A DNA stretch of 64,000 nt from Synechococcus sp. AG-673-F03 (GTDB lineage Bacteria; Cyanobacteriota; Cyanobacteriia; PCC-6307; Cyanobiaceae): positions 62,001 to 126,000 of the forward strand of contig QCTJ01000001.1 in assembly GCA_003211205.1 (NCBI GenBank), in the 5' to 3' direction. The position numbers and the translations under genes are program-made. This document shows positions 17,393 to 26,447 of the stretch, in pieces. How positions within the stretch are numbered: position 1 is the stretch's first letter; every line of letters starts with the position of its first letter. The notes under the pieces were generated by a model. It had not been told where the DNA came from. It did no database searches and saw only the letters and a list, made by a program, of their open reading frames with translations.

Positions 17393-17465
17393 TGGGGGTC
17401 GCGGGGATCGAACCCGCCTTAGGCGAATTATGAGTTCGCTGCATTCACCAGATTGCTAGACCCCC
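17393..17465 (-). tRNA. tRNA with CAT anticodon (elongator Met or Ile2)
   Basis: A 73-base cloverleaf reads on the minus strand. The acceptor stem is GGGGGTC/GACCCCC with discriminator A. The anticodon stem GCGAA/TTCGC carries loop CTCATAA, and the T arm is GCGGG TTCGATC CCCGC. The D stem pairs only about three bases. CCA is not encoded. A perfectly paired first base pair argues against the initiator tRNA. Elongator tRNA-Met and lysidine-modified tRNA-Ile2 cannot be separated by eye. The CDS at 17428-18027 on the same strand ends inside this gene. Confidence 0.93.
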
Positions 17466-18027
17466 CTAATCCGTGGGTATACCACATGGCACGTACCGGC
17501 TGAAAGGCATCCTCGTCCTGAATGAGATCAGGGGATGGGCTGCCAATGTCTTCAGCAAGGCTTCCACTGAAGCCGTTGGGAATATCAACCGTGCGCCAGG
17601 GAATCGGATCACTCTGATCCTCAAGCAGCATCGTGTAGGTGTTCTCGACAGCAGTCCCGTCCCAAATAATCGTCTGATCAGGGAAACCGAATCCCATGAA
17701 GCGGTTGCCCTGAGGCCCGGCAACAGCAATGCATAGCAGGTCCGTGACCTGGTGCAGGAGATCCACACCGCTGGCATAAGGAGCTGTCCAGCTGTAAAAG
17801 CGCTCTTCCATCAAGGCTGAAGTGCTCTGCACCGGCCCGCAACGGGTGACCTCAACCGGTGATGGAGTCACATCTCCTGCAGAGATGGCAGTCGAAGGAG
17901 CCTCCAATGTGGTGGAGCAGACCACCGGTCTAGCCACTGCAGCTATCTGAAACGAACTCAGTGACAGAAGCAGAAGCAAAGTTCTGAATCGAAGCCTGTC
18001 CAAGGGAGGAGGCACCACTGAGCGCAA
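17428..18027 (-). CDS. Secreted hypothetical protein whose 3' end lies in a tRNA gene
   Basis: About 199 residues with a likely signal peptide ([21 protein letters not shown], cleavage probably after AVA). The exported part has a few cysteines ([28 protein letters not shown]) and the stretch [14 protein letters not shown] recognise it only as a marine picocyanobacterial conserved-type secreted protein. The start is uncertain: TTG at 18027 or GTG at 18018. The last 12 codons and the stop overlap the tRNA 5' half by 38 bases. Cotranscription with the tRNA is likely from same-strand overlap. Confidence 0.65.
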   Translation of the reverse strand: MRSVVPPPLDRLRFRTLLLLLSLSSFQIAAVARPVVCSTTLEAPSTAISAGDVTPSPVEVTRCGPVQSTSALMEERFYSWTAPYASGVDLLHQVTDLLCIAVAGPQGNRFMGFGFPDQTIIWDGTAVENTYTMLLEDQSDPIPWRTVDIPNGFSGSLAEDIGSPSPDLIQDEDAFQPVRAMWYTHGLGGSSNLVNAANS

Positions 18028-18059
18028 ACTATGCAGAGGATCCGCGAAGCACCAGCCCC

Positions 18060-18641
18060 ATGCCCGTCAATTCCGACCCATCCATGGATCGCCAGGTCCT
18101 GCTGGACCGACTGGCCCGGGAGGCTTATCGGCACGGGCAGTTCACCCTCGCATCGGGTCGAAGCAGCGAACACTATGTGAATTGCAAACCGGTGGCCCTC
18201 AGTGGCAGCGGCCTGGCACTGCTCAGTCCCGCGATGCTGGCCCTGGTGGACAACGATGCCGCGGCCGTTGGAGGGCTCACGCTTGGGGCCGATCCCCTGG
18301 TGAGCGGGGTTGCCATGGCGGCGGCGCAGCAGGGCCGTGGTCTGAATGCACTGATTGTGCGCAAACAGGCCAAAGGCCATGGCACCGGTGCCTGGCTGGA
18401 AGGTCCATTGCCTGCATCAGGTGCCCTCGTGACGGTGCTGGAGGACGTCGTCACGACCGGTGGGTCCTCGATCCAGGCTGTTAACCAGCTGAAAGAAGCC
18501 GGATATGCCGTTCGGCGCGTGGTCACCATCGTGGATCGTGAAGAAGGTGGCCAGGAGGCCATGGATGAAGCGGGCCTGGAACTGGTCAGCCTGTTTCGAT
18601 TGAGCGAGGTGGCAGCCAGAGCCAAGGAGCTTGAACAGTGA
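18060..18641 (+). CDS. pyrE: Orotate phosphoribosyltransferase
   Basis: A 193-residue enzyme that converts orotate and PRPP to orotidine monophosphate in pyrimidine synthesis. The PRPP-binding motif [14 protein letters not shown] lies near residue 124. [18 protein letters not shown] near residue 32 and [12 protein letters not shown] near residue 98 are also typical. A second in-frame ATG eight codons later is an alternative start. The stop overlaps the start of ygfZ, so the two are translationally coupled. Confidence 0.95.
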   Translation: MPVNSDPSMDRQVLLDRLAREAYRHGQFTLASGRSSEHYVNCKPVALSGSGLALLSPAMLALVDNDAAAVGGLTLGADPLVSGVAMAAAQQGRGLNALIVRKQAKGHGTGAWLEGPLPASGALVTVLEDVVTTGGSSIQAVNQLKEAGYAVRRVVTIVDREEGGQEAMDEAGLELVSLFRLSEVAARAKELEQ

Positions 18642-19495
18642 TGAGTAGGGATCGGGACGCAACAGCATTGATCTGGGATGCGCGATTCCCCCTCATCCGT
18701 CTTGAGGGCCAAGGATGCAGCAGCTTTCTGCATGGCCAGACCAGCGCCAGGGTGGATGGATGTGCCCACGGCGATCTGATCCAGGCCTGTTGGCTCAATG
18801 CCACAGGCCGCGTGCAGGCCCTGCTTGAAATTCGCCTGGATTCGGCTGGCGCCGATGTGCTCGTGCTCAACGGAGACAGCAACAGCGTCGCTGGCGGGTT
18901 TGATCGGGTGATCTTTCCCGCAGACCAAGTGAAGCTGGGAGAGCAGCGCCAGCAGCGCCGGATGCAACGGCTGGAAGCTGGAAAGGCGCCCGACTTCACC
19001 CAGGTGATCTGGCTGAATGAAGGCAACGAGCCACCGAGCTCCTGGGCAGATCTCACAGCCTGCAACGCCACAGATCTGGAATGCTGGAGGAACAAACAGG
19101 GCTGGCCGCTGGGAGATCAGGAGCTCACCGGTGACACCAATCCCTTTGAACTTGGTTTATCCGATTGGGTCGAGCTGAACAAAGGCTGTTATCTCGGACA
19201 GGAAACCGTGGCCAAGCTGGCTTCCCGCGGAGGTGTGAAACAGCAGCTGCGTTGCTGGCAAAGCACCTCTGAAATTCAAAAGGACCTTGAAAGCGGCGAT
19301 CAGCTCACGCTGAATGACTCGCGTGCCGGGATCATCACCAGCGTGTCCACAGACAAGGCAACCGGGAGCAGTTTTGGCCTCGCCCTGGTGAGACGTCAGG
19401 CACTCGACGCGGAAACACTGCAAGTGGGAGACAGTGATGTCGAGGTCTCCATCGCACGACCTAGTGCCTTCTGCGACCCGCCCGCTCGAGGTTGA
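18641..19495 (+). CDS. ygfZ: Folate-binding YgfZ/GcvT-like protein
   Basis: About 284 residues of the YgfZ family, which binds folate and supports assembly or repair of certain iron-sulfur enzymes. The signature KGCYLGQE with its conserved cysteine is present near residue 181. LIRLEGQGCSSFLHGQTSA near residue 18 is the GcvT-like N-terminal block. ATG at 18641 overlaps the pyrE stop as TGATG. The last 100 bases overlap the convergent nuclease gene. Confidence 0.9.
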   Translation: MSRDRDATALIWDARFPLIRLEGQGCSSFLHGQTSARVDGCAHGDLIQACWLNATGRVQALLEIRLDSAGADVLVLNGDSNSVAGGFDRVIFPADQVKLGEQRQQRRMQRLEAGKAPDFTQVIWLNEGNEPPSSWADLTACNATDLECWRNKQGWPLGDQELTGDTNPFELGLSDWVELNKGCYLGQETVAKLASRGGVKQQLRCWQSTSEIQKDLESGDQLTLNDSRAGIITSVSTDKATGSSFGLALVRRQALDAETLQVGDSDVEVSIARPSAFCDPPARG

Positions 19496-20961
19496 GAGCG
19501 ATTGTCGGCTGTCAGCATCCATGCAGCCACCGCCCAGGTGGCCAAACCGTCATCACGGTTGTACGTGAAGATCCAGCGCAGTGCCTGGACATGCCCACGG
19601 TCTTGCGGTCCGGTGCCACGCCACTGCCTCCACCAGAGCAGCGCCCTTGCACCATCCACCCCAGCCTGACTCCAGCTGAATCCAAGCCAATCAGCCACTT
19701 TCTTCAACCCATAACTACTGAGGGGAAGTCGCCAGTGACTGCGCAACCGGGCATGCACATCGACCAGCCGGCAGCGCAGTGCCTGCCGATCCAAATCGCT
19801 GACGCCCTGACGTTCAGCCATCTTGCACAAAGCCAGTGACTCCGTCTCGCCGTAGTGGAGAACGGGCCAGCCCTCATAACGATTCAGGAATCGCTTAATA
19901 CGTTGCCAGCAACGCCCCTCACCATGCTCCTGCAGCATCAGCAGAGGGTGATAACTGGCCCGCTCAAGAGCCCAGCGGCCGTCGGGATCCCGGGGGAGAC
20001 AGACAAATCCATGCAGAAAGTCATCACGGGCATCCGGGTCTGATTCGATGTCATAGAGCAGCACCCCAGGCGCATTCATCAGTTCCGGCAAAGCCAGGGA
20101 ATCGGCCAGCGCCTGCGCCTGCCCATCCCGCTGGGCTCGCGCCTGAGCCACGAGGGGAGCCGCCACAGCTCCATGCTGCTCTCCAAATCGCTGCAGCTGC
20201 TCCGCCAGATGATGGGGATCAGCATCAGCAAGTGCGTTCAGGCCATCAATCCCCAGCTCGAGAAGCATCTCCCGCCGCTTGGCGCCAATACCGCTGACCT
20301 CACTGAGATGTCCAACTCGACGGGCCTCGGCGTTGCATACACCTCGCCAGCTGCACAACGAGCACTTACGCCGGTCTGAGGCGAGCGGAGGTGGGTCGGT
20401 CCGCTCCAGATCAGATGCCAATTTGCGCAGCGCCTCATCCAGCTGTCGCTGAAGGGATTCACCAAGAGCAACAGTGTCCTTCTCGAGGTAGCGGCCTGCT
20501 CCCGCCAGAGCCAGCCCGTCCTTGACAGGAGCGTCCTGAAACAGTTCGAGCAGACGGGCTGACAACGCCAACTGAAGTCGATGCTCCCTGGTGAGTCGTC
20601 GCCCCTGCCTGGCCAAGACAGGTCGATAGATGTAATCACCCCAGCGACTGCGACCGGGCTGGCGCTGCAGCAGAGCTGGATGCGCCTCGATGCGGTATCC
20701 CTCCGCGGTGCGTCCACGCAGCCTCAGTCCCACCACACCGACTTCACCGCGGTCGCAGGCGGCGAGCCCATGTCCGGGCTTGTGCGGCAGCAAGGCAACA
20801 AAACTGCGTTGCTGATCATCAAGCTGGAGAGTGCGATGAGCGGTGTAAACCCTCTTGCCCTGATCCCCATGGCGATCCAGCCAGGCCCGGCGCCGGCAGC
20901 GGGACCAGCTGCGCAGCAGTCGGTCGGTGAGTGGCTTGTCAACAGAAGGGGTGTCACCCAT
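19396..20961 (-). CDS. TM0106-like RecB-family nuclease with C-terminal DEDD/RNase H-like domain
   Basis: A 521-residue protein. The N-terminal half (SWSRCRRRAWLDRHGD near residue 17) is RecB/Cas4-like and ends with a cysteine cluster CSLCSWRGVCNAEA near residue 200, likely an iron-sulfur site. The first cysteine near residue 22 may be its partner. A helix-hairpin-helix region follows (VSGIGAKRREMLLELGIDGL). The C-terminal part starts VLLYDIESDPDARDDF, contains HYGETESLAL and ends with TYNRDDGLATW, as in DEDD-type exonucleases. A role in DNA repair or processing is likely but untested. It overlaps ygfZ tail to tail by 100 bases. Confidence 0.85.
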   Translation of the reverse strand: MGDTPSVDKPLTDRLLRSWSRCRRRAWLDRHGDQGKRVYTAHRTLQLDDQQRSFVALLPHKPGHGLAACDRGEVGVVGLRLRGRTAEGYRIEAHPALLQRQPGRSRWGDYIYRPVLARQGRRLTREHRLQLALSARLLELFQDAPVKDGLALAGAGRYLEKDTVALGESLQRQLDEALRKLASDLERTDPPPLASDRRKCSLCSWRGVCNAEARRVGHLSEVSGIGAKRREMLLELGIDGLNALADADPHHLAEQLQRFGEQHGAVAAPLVAQARAQRDGQAQALADSLALPELMNAPGVLLYDIESDPDARDDFLHGFVCLPRDPDGRWALERASYHPLLMLQEHGEGRCWQRIKRFLNRYEGWPVLHYGETESLALCKMAERQGVSDLDRQALRCRLVDVHARLRSHWRLPLSSYGLKKVADWLGFSWSQAGVDGARALLWWRQWRGTGPQDRGHVQALRWIFTYNRDDGLATWAVAAWMLTADNRSQPRAGGSQKALGRAMETSTSLSPTCSVSASSA

Positions 20962-20996
20962 AGCCCGAGGTTAAGGCGGCCAACTGCTAAATCCAG

Positions 20997-22478
20997 ATGG
21001 ACTGCAGGCATGCCATGGCGTCAGCTCCCCTCCCTCTGAGCGCAGCTTCGATCCGTTTCGGCACTGACGGATGGCGGGGAATCCTCGGGGTGGACATCAC
21101 CGTGGAGCGGTTGCTGCCGGTGGCGGCGGCGGCGGCCCAAGAACTCGCCCATCAAGCATCAGATCAGCTCAACAGCAAAACGGTGGTGATCGGCTACGAC
21201 CGCCGTTTCCTGGCACCGGAACTCGCGGAGGCGATTGCTTCTTCCGTGCGCGGAGCTGGCTTGGAACCCCTACTCACAAGCACCGCTGTTCCCACACCGG
21301 CATGCAGCTGGACCGTGGTGCAGCGCCGGGCGCTGGGAGCCCTTGTGATCACGGCCAGCCATAACCCGCCCGAATGGTTGGGTTTGAAGATCAAAGGACC
21401 GTTCGGCGGATCCGTGGACGGCACGTTCACTGCCGCGGTGGAGCGGCGATTGGCTGCAGGCAGCATCAACGCGCCGGTTGCCGGGGAGCTGCCACGCTTT
21501 GACGCCCGCAGCGAACACCTTGCGGGTTTGCGAACCAAGCTGAATCTGGGCGCCATCAGCTCGGGGCTGAAGGCCATGGGCCTGCGGGTGATCGTGGACC
21601 CGATGCATGGCTCTGCGGCAGGTTGTGTGTCTGATTTGCTCGGAACTGATGCCGAAGGCCTCGTTTGCGAGATCCGCAGCCAGCGTGATCCTCTCTTCGG
21701 TGGCTGCCCTCCGGAACCGCTCGCTGCTCACTTGCAAGATCTGATCGCAGCGGTTCAGACCTCCAGTCGCAACGGACAGCCAGCAGTAGGTCTTGTCTTC
21801 GACGGTGATGGCGACCGCATCGCAGCAGTCGATGAGCACGGTTGTTTCTGCAGCACCCAGCAATTGATGCCTCTGCTGATTGATCACCTCGCCGGAGCAA
21901 GGCAGTTGCCTGGAACCATTGTCAAAACCGTCAGTGGCTCCGACCTGATGCGTCTGGTGGCGGAGGACCATGGCCGAGAGGTGCTGGAGCTTCCTGTGGG
22001 CTTCAAGTACATCGCCGCAGAAATGTTGGCGGGTGAGGTTCTGATCGGCGGGGAGGAGTCGGGAGGCGTCGGCTTCGGCATGCACCTGCCTGAACGCGAT
22101 GCACTGTTCGCCGCCATGCTTGTTCTGGAGGCTCTTGTTCAGGGAGGCATGCCACTGGGAGCCCGAATGGTGGCTCTGCGTCTGCGATGCGGAGGCTCGA
22201 GTCATTACGACAGGCTTGATCTGCGTCTGGCCGATATGGAGTCCCGCCGACGCCTGGAGCATCTGCTGGCAACCCAGCCTCCGAAGGAAGTCGCAGGACA
22301 GACCGTGTTGGAGGTGATCACGACGGACGGTGTGAAACTGAGGCTTGGACCCAGCCACTGGTTGATGCTGCGCTTCTCCGGCACTGAACCCCTGCTCCGG
22401 TTGTATTGCGAAGCACCAGACAGCTATCGGGTTGAGGCCGTGCTCGCCTGGGCCCGCAGCTTTGCGGAGAGCGCTTGA
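20997..22478 (+). CDS. Phosphoglucomutase/phosphomannomutase family protein
   Basis: About 490 residues with all four loops of alpha-D-phosphohexomutases: phosphoserine ITASHNPPEW near residue 115, metal site VFDGDGDRIAA near residue 268, sugar site GGEESGG near residue 352 and phosphate site LRFSGTEPLLRLY near the C-terminus. It isomerises hexose 1- and 6-phosphates and supplies sugar phosphates for glycogen or the nucleotide sugars made at the right of the window. Either ATG at 20997 or at 21015 could start it. rdgB follows directly. Confidence 0.93.
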   Translation: MDCRHAMASAPLPLSAASIRFGTDGWRGILGVDITVERLLPVAAAAAQELAHQASDQLNSKTVVIGYDRRFLAPELAEAIASSVRGAGLEPLLTSTAVPTPACSWTVVQRRALGALVITASHNPPEWLGLKIKGPFGGSVDGTFTAAVERRLAAGSINAPVAGELPRFDARSEHLAGLRTKLNLGAISSGLKAMGLRVIVDPMHGSAAGCVSDLLGTDAEGLVCEIRSQRDPLFGGCPPEPLAAHLQDLIAAVQTSSRNGQPAVGLVFDGDGDRIAAVDEHGCFCSTQQLMPLLIDHLAGARQLPGTIVKTVSGSDLMRLVAEDHGREVLELPVGFKYIAAEMLAGEVLIGGEESGGVGFGMHLPERDALFAAMLVLEALVQGGMPLGARMVALRLRCGGSSHYDRLDLRLADMESRRRLEHLLATQPPKEVAGQTVLEVITTDGVKLRLGPSHWLMLRFSGTEPLLRLYCEAPDSYRVEAVLAWARSFAESA

Positions 22479-22480
22479 GC

Positions 22481-23068
22481 ATGGAGACGCAAACCCTGGT
22501 GATCGCCAGCGGCAACTCCGGCAAGGTGCGGGAATTTGAGGGTCTGTTCAGCGGACTACCGCTGATTGTGAAAGCACAACCTGAAGGGTTGGACGTTGAG
22601 GAAACCGGCAGCACCTTCACCGCCAACGCCCGCATCAAAGCGCTGGCCGTGGCTGCAGAAACCGGGAAGTGGGCTCTCGCAGACGACTCCGGTCTAAGCG
22701 TGGATGCTCTGGATGGAGCACCGGGTGTTCATTCCGCCCGCTATGCACCAAGCGATGCAGAACGGATCGCACGATTGCTGCAAGCGCTTGAGTCTGAGGA
22801 CAACCGCACAGCCCAGTTCTGTGCAGCCCTCTGTGTGGCGGCACCGGACGGCAGGCTGCTGCTTGAAGTGGAGGGTCAATGCAAGGGAAGGATTACTCGA
22901 TCACCGAGGGGAGATCAGGGCTTCGGTTATGACCCGATTTTTGAAGTTGAAGGCACACAAAGAACGTTCGCGGAAATGTCTCTGAAGGAGAAAAAAGCTC
23001 ACGGTCATCGAGGTCGTGCATTTACCTTGCTGGAACCACGCCTGCGACAACTGCTTTCTCAGCAGTGA
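22481..23068 (+). CDS. rdgB: XTP/dITP pyrophosphatase (RdgB/HAM1)
   Basis: A 195-residue house-cleaning enzyme that hydrolyses non-canonical purine triphosphates such as dITP and XTP. SGNSGKVREF at the N-terminus, ADDSGLSVDALDGAPGVHSA near residue 67 and GFGYDPIF near residue 146 are the family motifs. ATG at 22481 sits two bases after the mutase stop, so the two genes form a unit. Confidence 0.95.
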   Translation: METQTLVIASGNSGKVREFEGLFSGLPLIVKAQPEGLDVEETGSTFTANARIKALAVAAETGKWALADDSGLSVDALDGAPGVHSARYAPSDAERIARLLQALESEDNRTAQFCAALCVAAPDGRLLLEVEGQCKGRITRSPRGDQGFGYDPIFEVEGTQRTFAEMSLKEKKAHGHRGRAFTLLEPRLRQLLSQQ

Positions 23069-23145
23069 AACCCGCGAATGCACGGATTGTGACGAGGTGC
23101 TGACAAACAGTTCCTGTACGGTGTGATCTGTCGCTGACGAGGTCG

Positions 23146-24183
23146 ATGGCCATCGCCATGACCACCGGTTACAGCGCACAGACTGAAGGCGCTCTGCTTT
23201 GCATCGAAGCCGCCTCGGACTGGGCCCTGACTTGTGTTGACCAACTTGCTGCCGCTGACAGCCATGTGCTGATCGATTACGGAGCCGCCGATGGCGGCAC
23301 GGCCGTGGGTCTGTGGCATCAGATGCTGGATCGCCTACACGCCAACCAGCCCCAGGCCCACCTCACCCTGATCGGCAATGATCTGCCCAGCAACGACAAC
23401 GTTGCCCTGGCTGAAAACCTGGCACTGCAGATTCCGCGCACTCCGAAACCCACCGTGTTGGTGAGCGCCCGCAGTTTCTATGAGCCATCTGTGGGTCCCA
23501 ACACGGTGAGCTTTGGCTTTTCCGCCACCGCCATGCACTGGCTTAGCGAATCGCCAGGTCCGCTGAATACCCATACCCACGTGCTGGCATCAGGTGATGC
23601 AGATGCTCTGCAACGTTTCACGGCGCAAGCGCTCAAGGACTGGACTTACGTTCTGGAATTGCGCTGCACTGAGCTGAAGGTGGGTGGTCGTCTGCTGACG
23701 GTGAACCTGTCTCGCGATGGAGAGGGGCGTTACCTCGGCCACAACGGCGGTGAAACCCGCAACGTGCACGAACAGCTGCATCAGATCTGGAAGAGCCTTG
23801 CCGACGAAGGCGTGATCTCGGAGGAGCAGTACCGCAAGGGAACAGTACTGAACTTCTACAAGTCACCCGAGGAGTTCATGGCGCCGCTGAAGGATCAGAG
23901 CTCAGCGCCTTACCGCAATGGTCTACGTCTGGTGGATCAGCGCACGGTGTACGTCAAGTGCCCTTACCGCCGCCGCTGGGAGGAGAGCGGCGACACGGCA
24001 GCCTTCGCAGCTGGACTGATGGCCACGATCCGCAGCTGGAGCCGACACAGCTTTGCCAGCACTGCTGGAGACGCTGCTGCGGACGAGGTCTACCGCCGCC
24101 TTGAGCAACGCATCGCGGACGCCCCTTCCGAGTGGAGCCTGGACTACGTGGAGCACCACCAAATGATGGAGAAAGTGGCCTGA
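23146..24183 (+). CDS. SABATH-like SAM-dependent methyltransferase
   Basis: A 345-residue protein that resembles the SABATH methyltransferases (salicylate/jasmonate carboxyl and caffeine N-methyltransferases), which are mostly known from plants. It begins MTTGYSAQTEGALLC, has the SAM loop LIDYGAADGGTA near residue 45, the SFYEPSV motif near residue 110 and the hallmark FSATAMHWLSESP near residue 125. The active-site helix region GGRLLTVNLSRDGEGRY follows near residue 182. Substrate and methyl-acceptor atom are unknown. It is the first gene of a four-gene operon, and its stop overlaps the next start (TGATG). A second ATG at 23158 is a possible start. Confidence 0.85.
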   Translation: MAIAMTTGYSAQTEGALLCIEAASDWALTCVDQLAAADSHVLIDYGAADGGTAVGLWHQMLDRLHANQPQAHLTLIGNDLPSNDNVALAENLALQIPRTPKPTVLVSARSFYEPSVGPNTVSFGFSATAMHWLSESPGPLNTHTHVLASGDADALQRFTAQALKDWTYVLELRCTELKVGGRLLTVNLSRDGEGRYLGHNGGETRNVHEQLHQIWKSLADEGVISEEQYRKGTVLNFYKSPEEFMAPLKDQSSAPYRNGLRLVDQRTVYVKCPYRRRWEESGDTAAFAAGLMATIRSWSRHSFASTAGDAAADEVYRRLEQRIADAPSEWSLDYVEHHQMMEKVA

Positions 24184-25238
24184 TGACAACAACAACCCGC
24201 CCCGCGCCGGACGTTTCGGTGCTAGCTGAACATGTCTCCGACCATCTGTCGGTGTTCGTGGTGGCCGAGAACACCGATGCACGGCGCCCGGCCAACGGCG
24301 GCCTGCGTCTGCTCAATTACCCCAGCGATGAGGCCTGCATTGCCGATGGACAGCGACTTGCGGGGCTGATGACCCACAAGCACGACCTCTATGGCACCGG
24401 TTTTGCCGGCGGCAAGATCGTGGCGCGCGCCGCCGAGCCGGAGGCGGTGAAGGACGAGCTGATCAGCATTACCGCTGGGCTTCTGGAATCTCTCGACGGA
24501 GCCATGATCACCGGCTGTGATCTCAATACCAGCCTGGAGGATATGGAGCGCCTGACGGAGCTCACTCCCCACGTGCTGGCAGCCGTCGGCAGTCCTGTTG
24601 ATGCCAGCGCAGCTACGGCTCATGGCACCCTCGGCGCCGTTGAAGCCGTCCTCGAGTCGACCCTTGCCGACGCGAAACCCGGTCGCGCTCTCGTGCATGG
24701 ATGTGGCGCCGTCGGCGGCACCGTGGCTCGCGTGTTGGTTCAGCATGGCTGGACTGTATTCACTGTGGATCTCAGTCCAGATCGTGCCGGCTTCCCTGGT
24801 GCCACTCCTCTGCCTCAGGACTGCCCCTGGTGGGAGCTGAAGCTGGATCTGCTGCTGCCCTGCTCGATCTCAGGTCTGATCAATGCTGAAATCGCCTCGG
24901 CCCTGAGGGTCAAATCCGTGGTCCCAGCAGCCAATGCTCCGTTCCAGAACACTCAGCTCGCCGACGATCTGCGTCGCCGTGGCATCCGTGTGCTGCCGGA
25001 TCCATTGGTGAATGCTGGTGCCGTGATCGCTGACTCGATCGAGCGCTTCTCACCCGACGCCTGGAAAGGTGCAGGCGCGGAGGATGTCTACGCCTTCGTA
25101 CGCAGCGAGGTGCGCCAAAGAGCCACTGAATATCTCAACCAGCGCGATCAAGGCCTCTCCGTTGGAGCCGCTCTCGTGGAAGTCACCGCCGAACGGGAGA
25201 CCGATCCGATTGGCCTCAGCTTCGGAGACGAGGCATGA
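24183..25238 (+). CDS. Leu/Phe/Val/Glu-dehydrogenase family amino acid dehydrogenase
   Basis: About 351 residues with the two-domain fold of leucine/phenylalanine dehydrogenases. Substrate lysine K66 (MTHKHD), catalytic K78 (AGGKIV) and the catalytic aspartate D113 (ITGCDLNTSLED) are at the same relative spacing, 12 and 35, as in bacterial leucine dehydrogenase. The NAD loop is VHGCGAVGG near residue 181, and VNAGAVIADSIE near residue 279 matches the substrate-pocket stretch. It should interconvert an amino acid and a 2-oxo acid or catalyse related chemistry, like ScyB in scytonemin synthesis. Substrate unknown. It is coupled to both neighbours by overlapping start and stop codons. Confidence 0.85.
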   Translation: MTTTTRPAPDVSVLAEHVSDHLSVFVVAENTDARRPANGGLRLLNYPSDEACIADGQRLAGLMTHKHDLYGTGFAGGKIVARAAEPEAVKDELISITAGLLESLDGAMITGCDLNTSLEDMERLTELTPHVLAAVGSPVDASAATAHGTLGAVEAVLESTLADAKPGRALVHGCGAVGGTVARVLVQHGWTVFTVDLSPDRAGFPGATPLPQDCPWWELKLDLLLPCSISGLINAEIASALRVKSVVPAANAPFQNTQLADDLRRRGIRVLPDPLVNAGAVIADSIERFSPDAWKGAGAEDVYAFVRSEVRQRATEYLNQRDQGLSVGAALVEVTAERETDPIGLSFGDEA

Positions 25239-26422
25239 GCTCAGCTTCTCTTCCTTCCAACGCCGCGGTGGTGATTGTCGGCGGAGGCATGGCTGGTCTC
25301 AGCTGTGCGGCGTCCCTGGCTCGTCGGGGCATCACTGACGTGCTGCTGCTCGAGGCCAAAACCCTGGCGCACGCCAAGGCGAGCAGTTACGGCGAAACCA
25401 GGATGTTCCGAGAGATGTACTCCGATCCCGTGCTCTGCCGTCTGGCTCAGGAGGCCAACAGGCTCTGGCGTGAGGAAGAGATCCACGCAGGAGAACAGCT
25501 GCGCGAAACCCATGGCTTGCTGTTTTACGGCGAAAGCTGGGATGAGGAAACGATCGAAGGATCGATCCCTGGGGCCCGTCGGGTGATGGACGAACAGGGA
25601 ATCCCTTATGAGGCACTGAATGCCGATCAGATTTCAACACGCTTTCCTCTGAATCCGAAAAGCGAGTTCACCGGACTGTTTGAGCCCACCGCTGGAGCAG
25701 TGCGCAGCGACAAGGTGGTTGCTCACTGGATCAGCACGGCCCGTCATGCCGGCCATCAACTGGTCGAACACTGTCCGGTGGCGAACCTGGATGGCGACGG
25801 CGGTGGCGTCACGCTGGAGAATGGTCACCACATCGCCGCCGGACAGCTGGTCGTCGCCTGTGGCATCTGGAGCCAGCTGATGCTGGCTCCGCTGGGACTC
25901 GCGCCGAAACTTGAGGTATGGCCGATGCTCTGGGCTCATTACACCGTGGACCCTGCATTGGCGGATCGTTATCCGCAATGGTTCTGCTTCCAGAAAGAAC
26001 GCGGCGATGACGGTGGCCTGTATTACGGCTTCCCGGTGCTCAGCCACACCAGCGACGGCCGGCCACGCATCAAGGCTGGAATCGACTGGGCACCCAGGGA
26101 GCTGCGTGTCGCAGAACCGAATGCCATGGCCACCGAGCCACCGGCAAGACTGGTCGAACTTCTCGATACATTCCTGTTCAACGAAGTCGAAGGCGTCCAG
26201 GAACGGGTCGAAACAGTGATCAGTCCCTATTCAATGGCCAGCGATGTCAATTTCGTGCTGGACCGTCTGAGCCCCAAGCTGAGCCTGTTTGCCGGTGGCT
26301 CAGGACAAGCCTTCAAATTTGCGCCCCTGATCGGCGACTCGCTGGCACGACTGGCCAGCGGTGAAACCCCTGCTGTAGATCTTTCCTGCTGGAGTCACCA
26401 GCGGGAAGCCGTCAGCGCCTAG
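25235..26422 (+). CDS. Sarcosine-oxidase (MSOX/SolA)-like FAD oxidoreductase
   Basis: A 395-residue flavoprotein with dinucleotide-binding motif VIVGGGMAGLSCAASLARRG near residue 12. It has the MSOX block SSYGETRMFREMY near residue 48 and the C-terminal FAD stretch GSGQAFKFAPLIGDSLARL. These mark the monomeric sarcosine oxidase / N-methyltryptophan oxidase family, which oxidises secondary amines. The cysteine that holds FAD covalently in MSOX (C-M-Y context) appears as ISPYSMASDVNF here, without Cys. The flavin is thus probably non-covalent and the reaction may differ. A lysine in RIKAGIDW matches the oxygen-activating region. The start overlaps the dehydrogenase stop by 4 bases. Confidence 0.87.
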   Translation: MSSASLPSNAAVVIVGGGMAGLSCAASLARRGITDVLLLEAKTLAHAKASSYGETRMFREMYSDPVLCRLAQEANRLWREEEIHAGEQLRETHGLLFYGESWDEETIEGSIPGARRVMDEQGIPYEALNADQISTRFPLNPKSEFTGLFEPTAGAVRSDKVVAHWISTARHAGHQLVEHCPVANLDGDGGGVTLENGHHIAAGQLVVACGIWSQLMLAPLGLAPKLEVWPMLWAHYTVDPALADRYPQWFCFQKERGDDGGLYYGFPVLSHTSDGRPRIKAGIDWAPRELRVAEPNAMATEPPARLVELLDTFLFNEVEGVQERVETVISPYSMASDVNFVLDRLSPKLSLFAGGSGQAFKFAPLIGDSLARLASGETPAVDLSCWSHQREAVSA

Positions 26423-26447
26423 AGCCCCTCTCACCCAGACATCTCCC

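Noticed and set aside
17393-17465. Initiator tRNA-fMet
   Set aside because: The first acceptor base pair is a normal G-C pair, whereas bacterial initiators have a mismatch there.
21270-22358. 362-codon minus-strand frame
   Set aside because: It is antisense to the phosphohexomutase gene, whose four active-site loops are intact.
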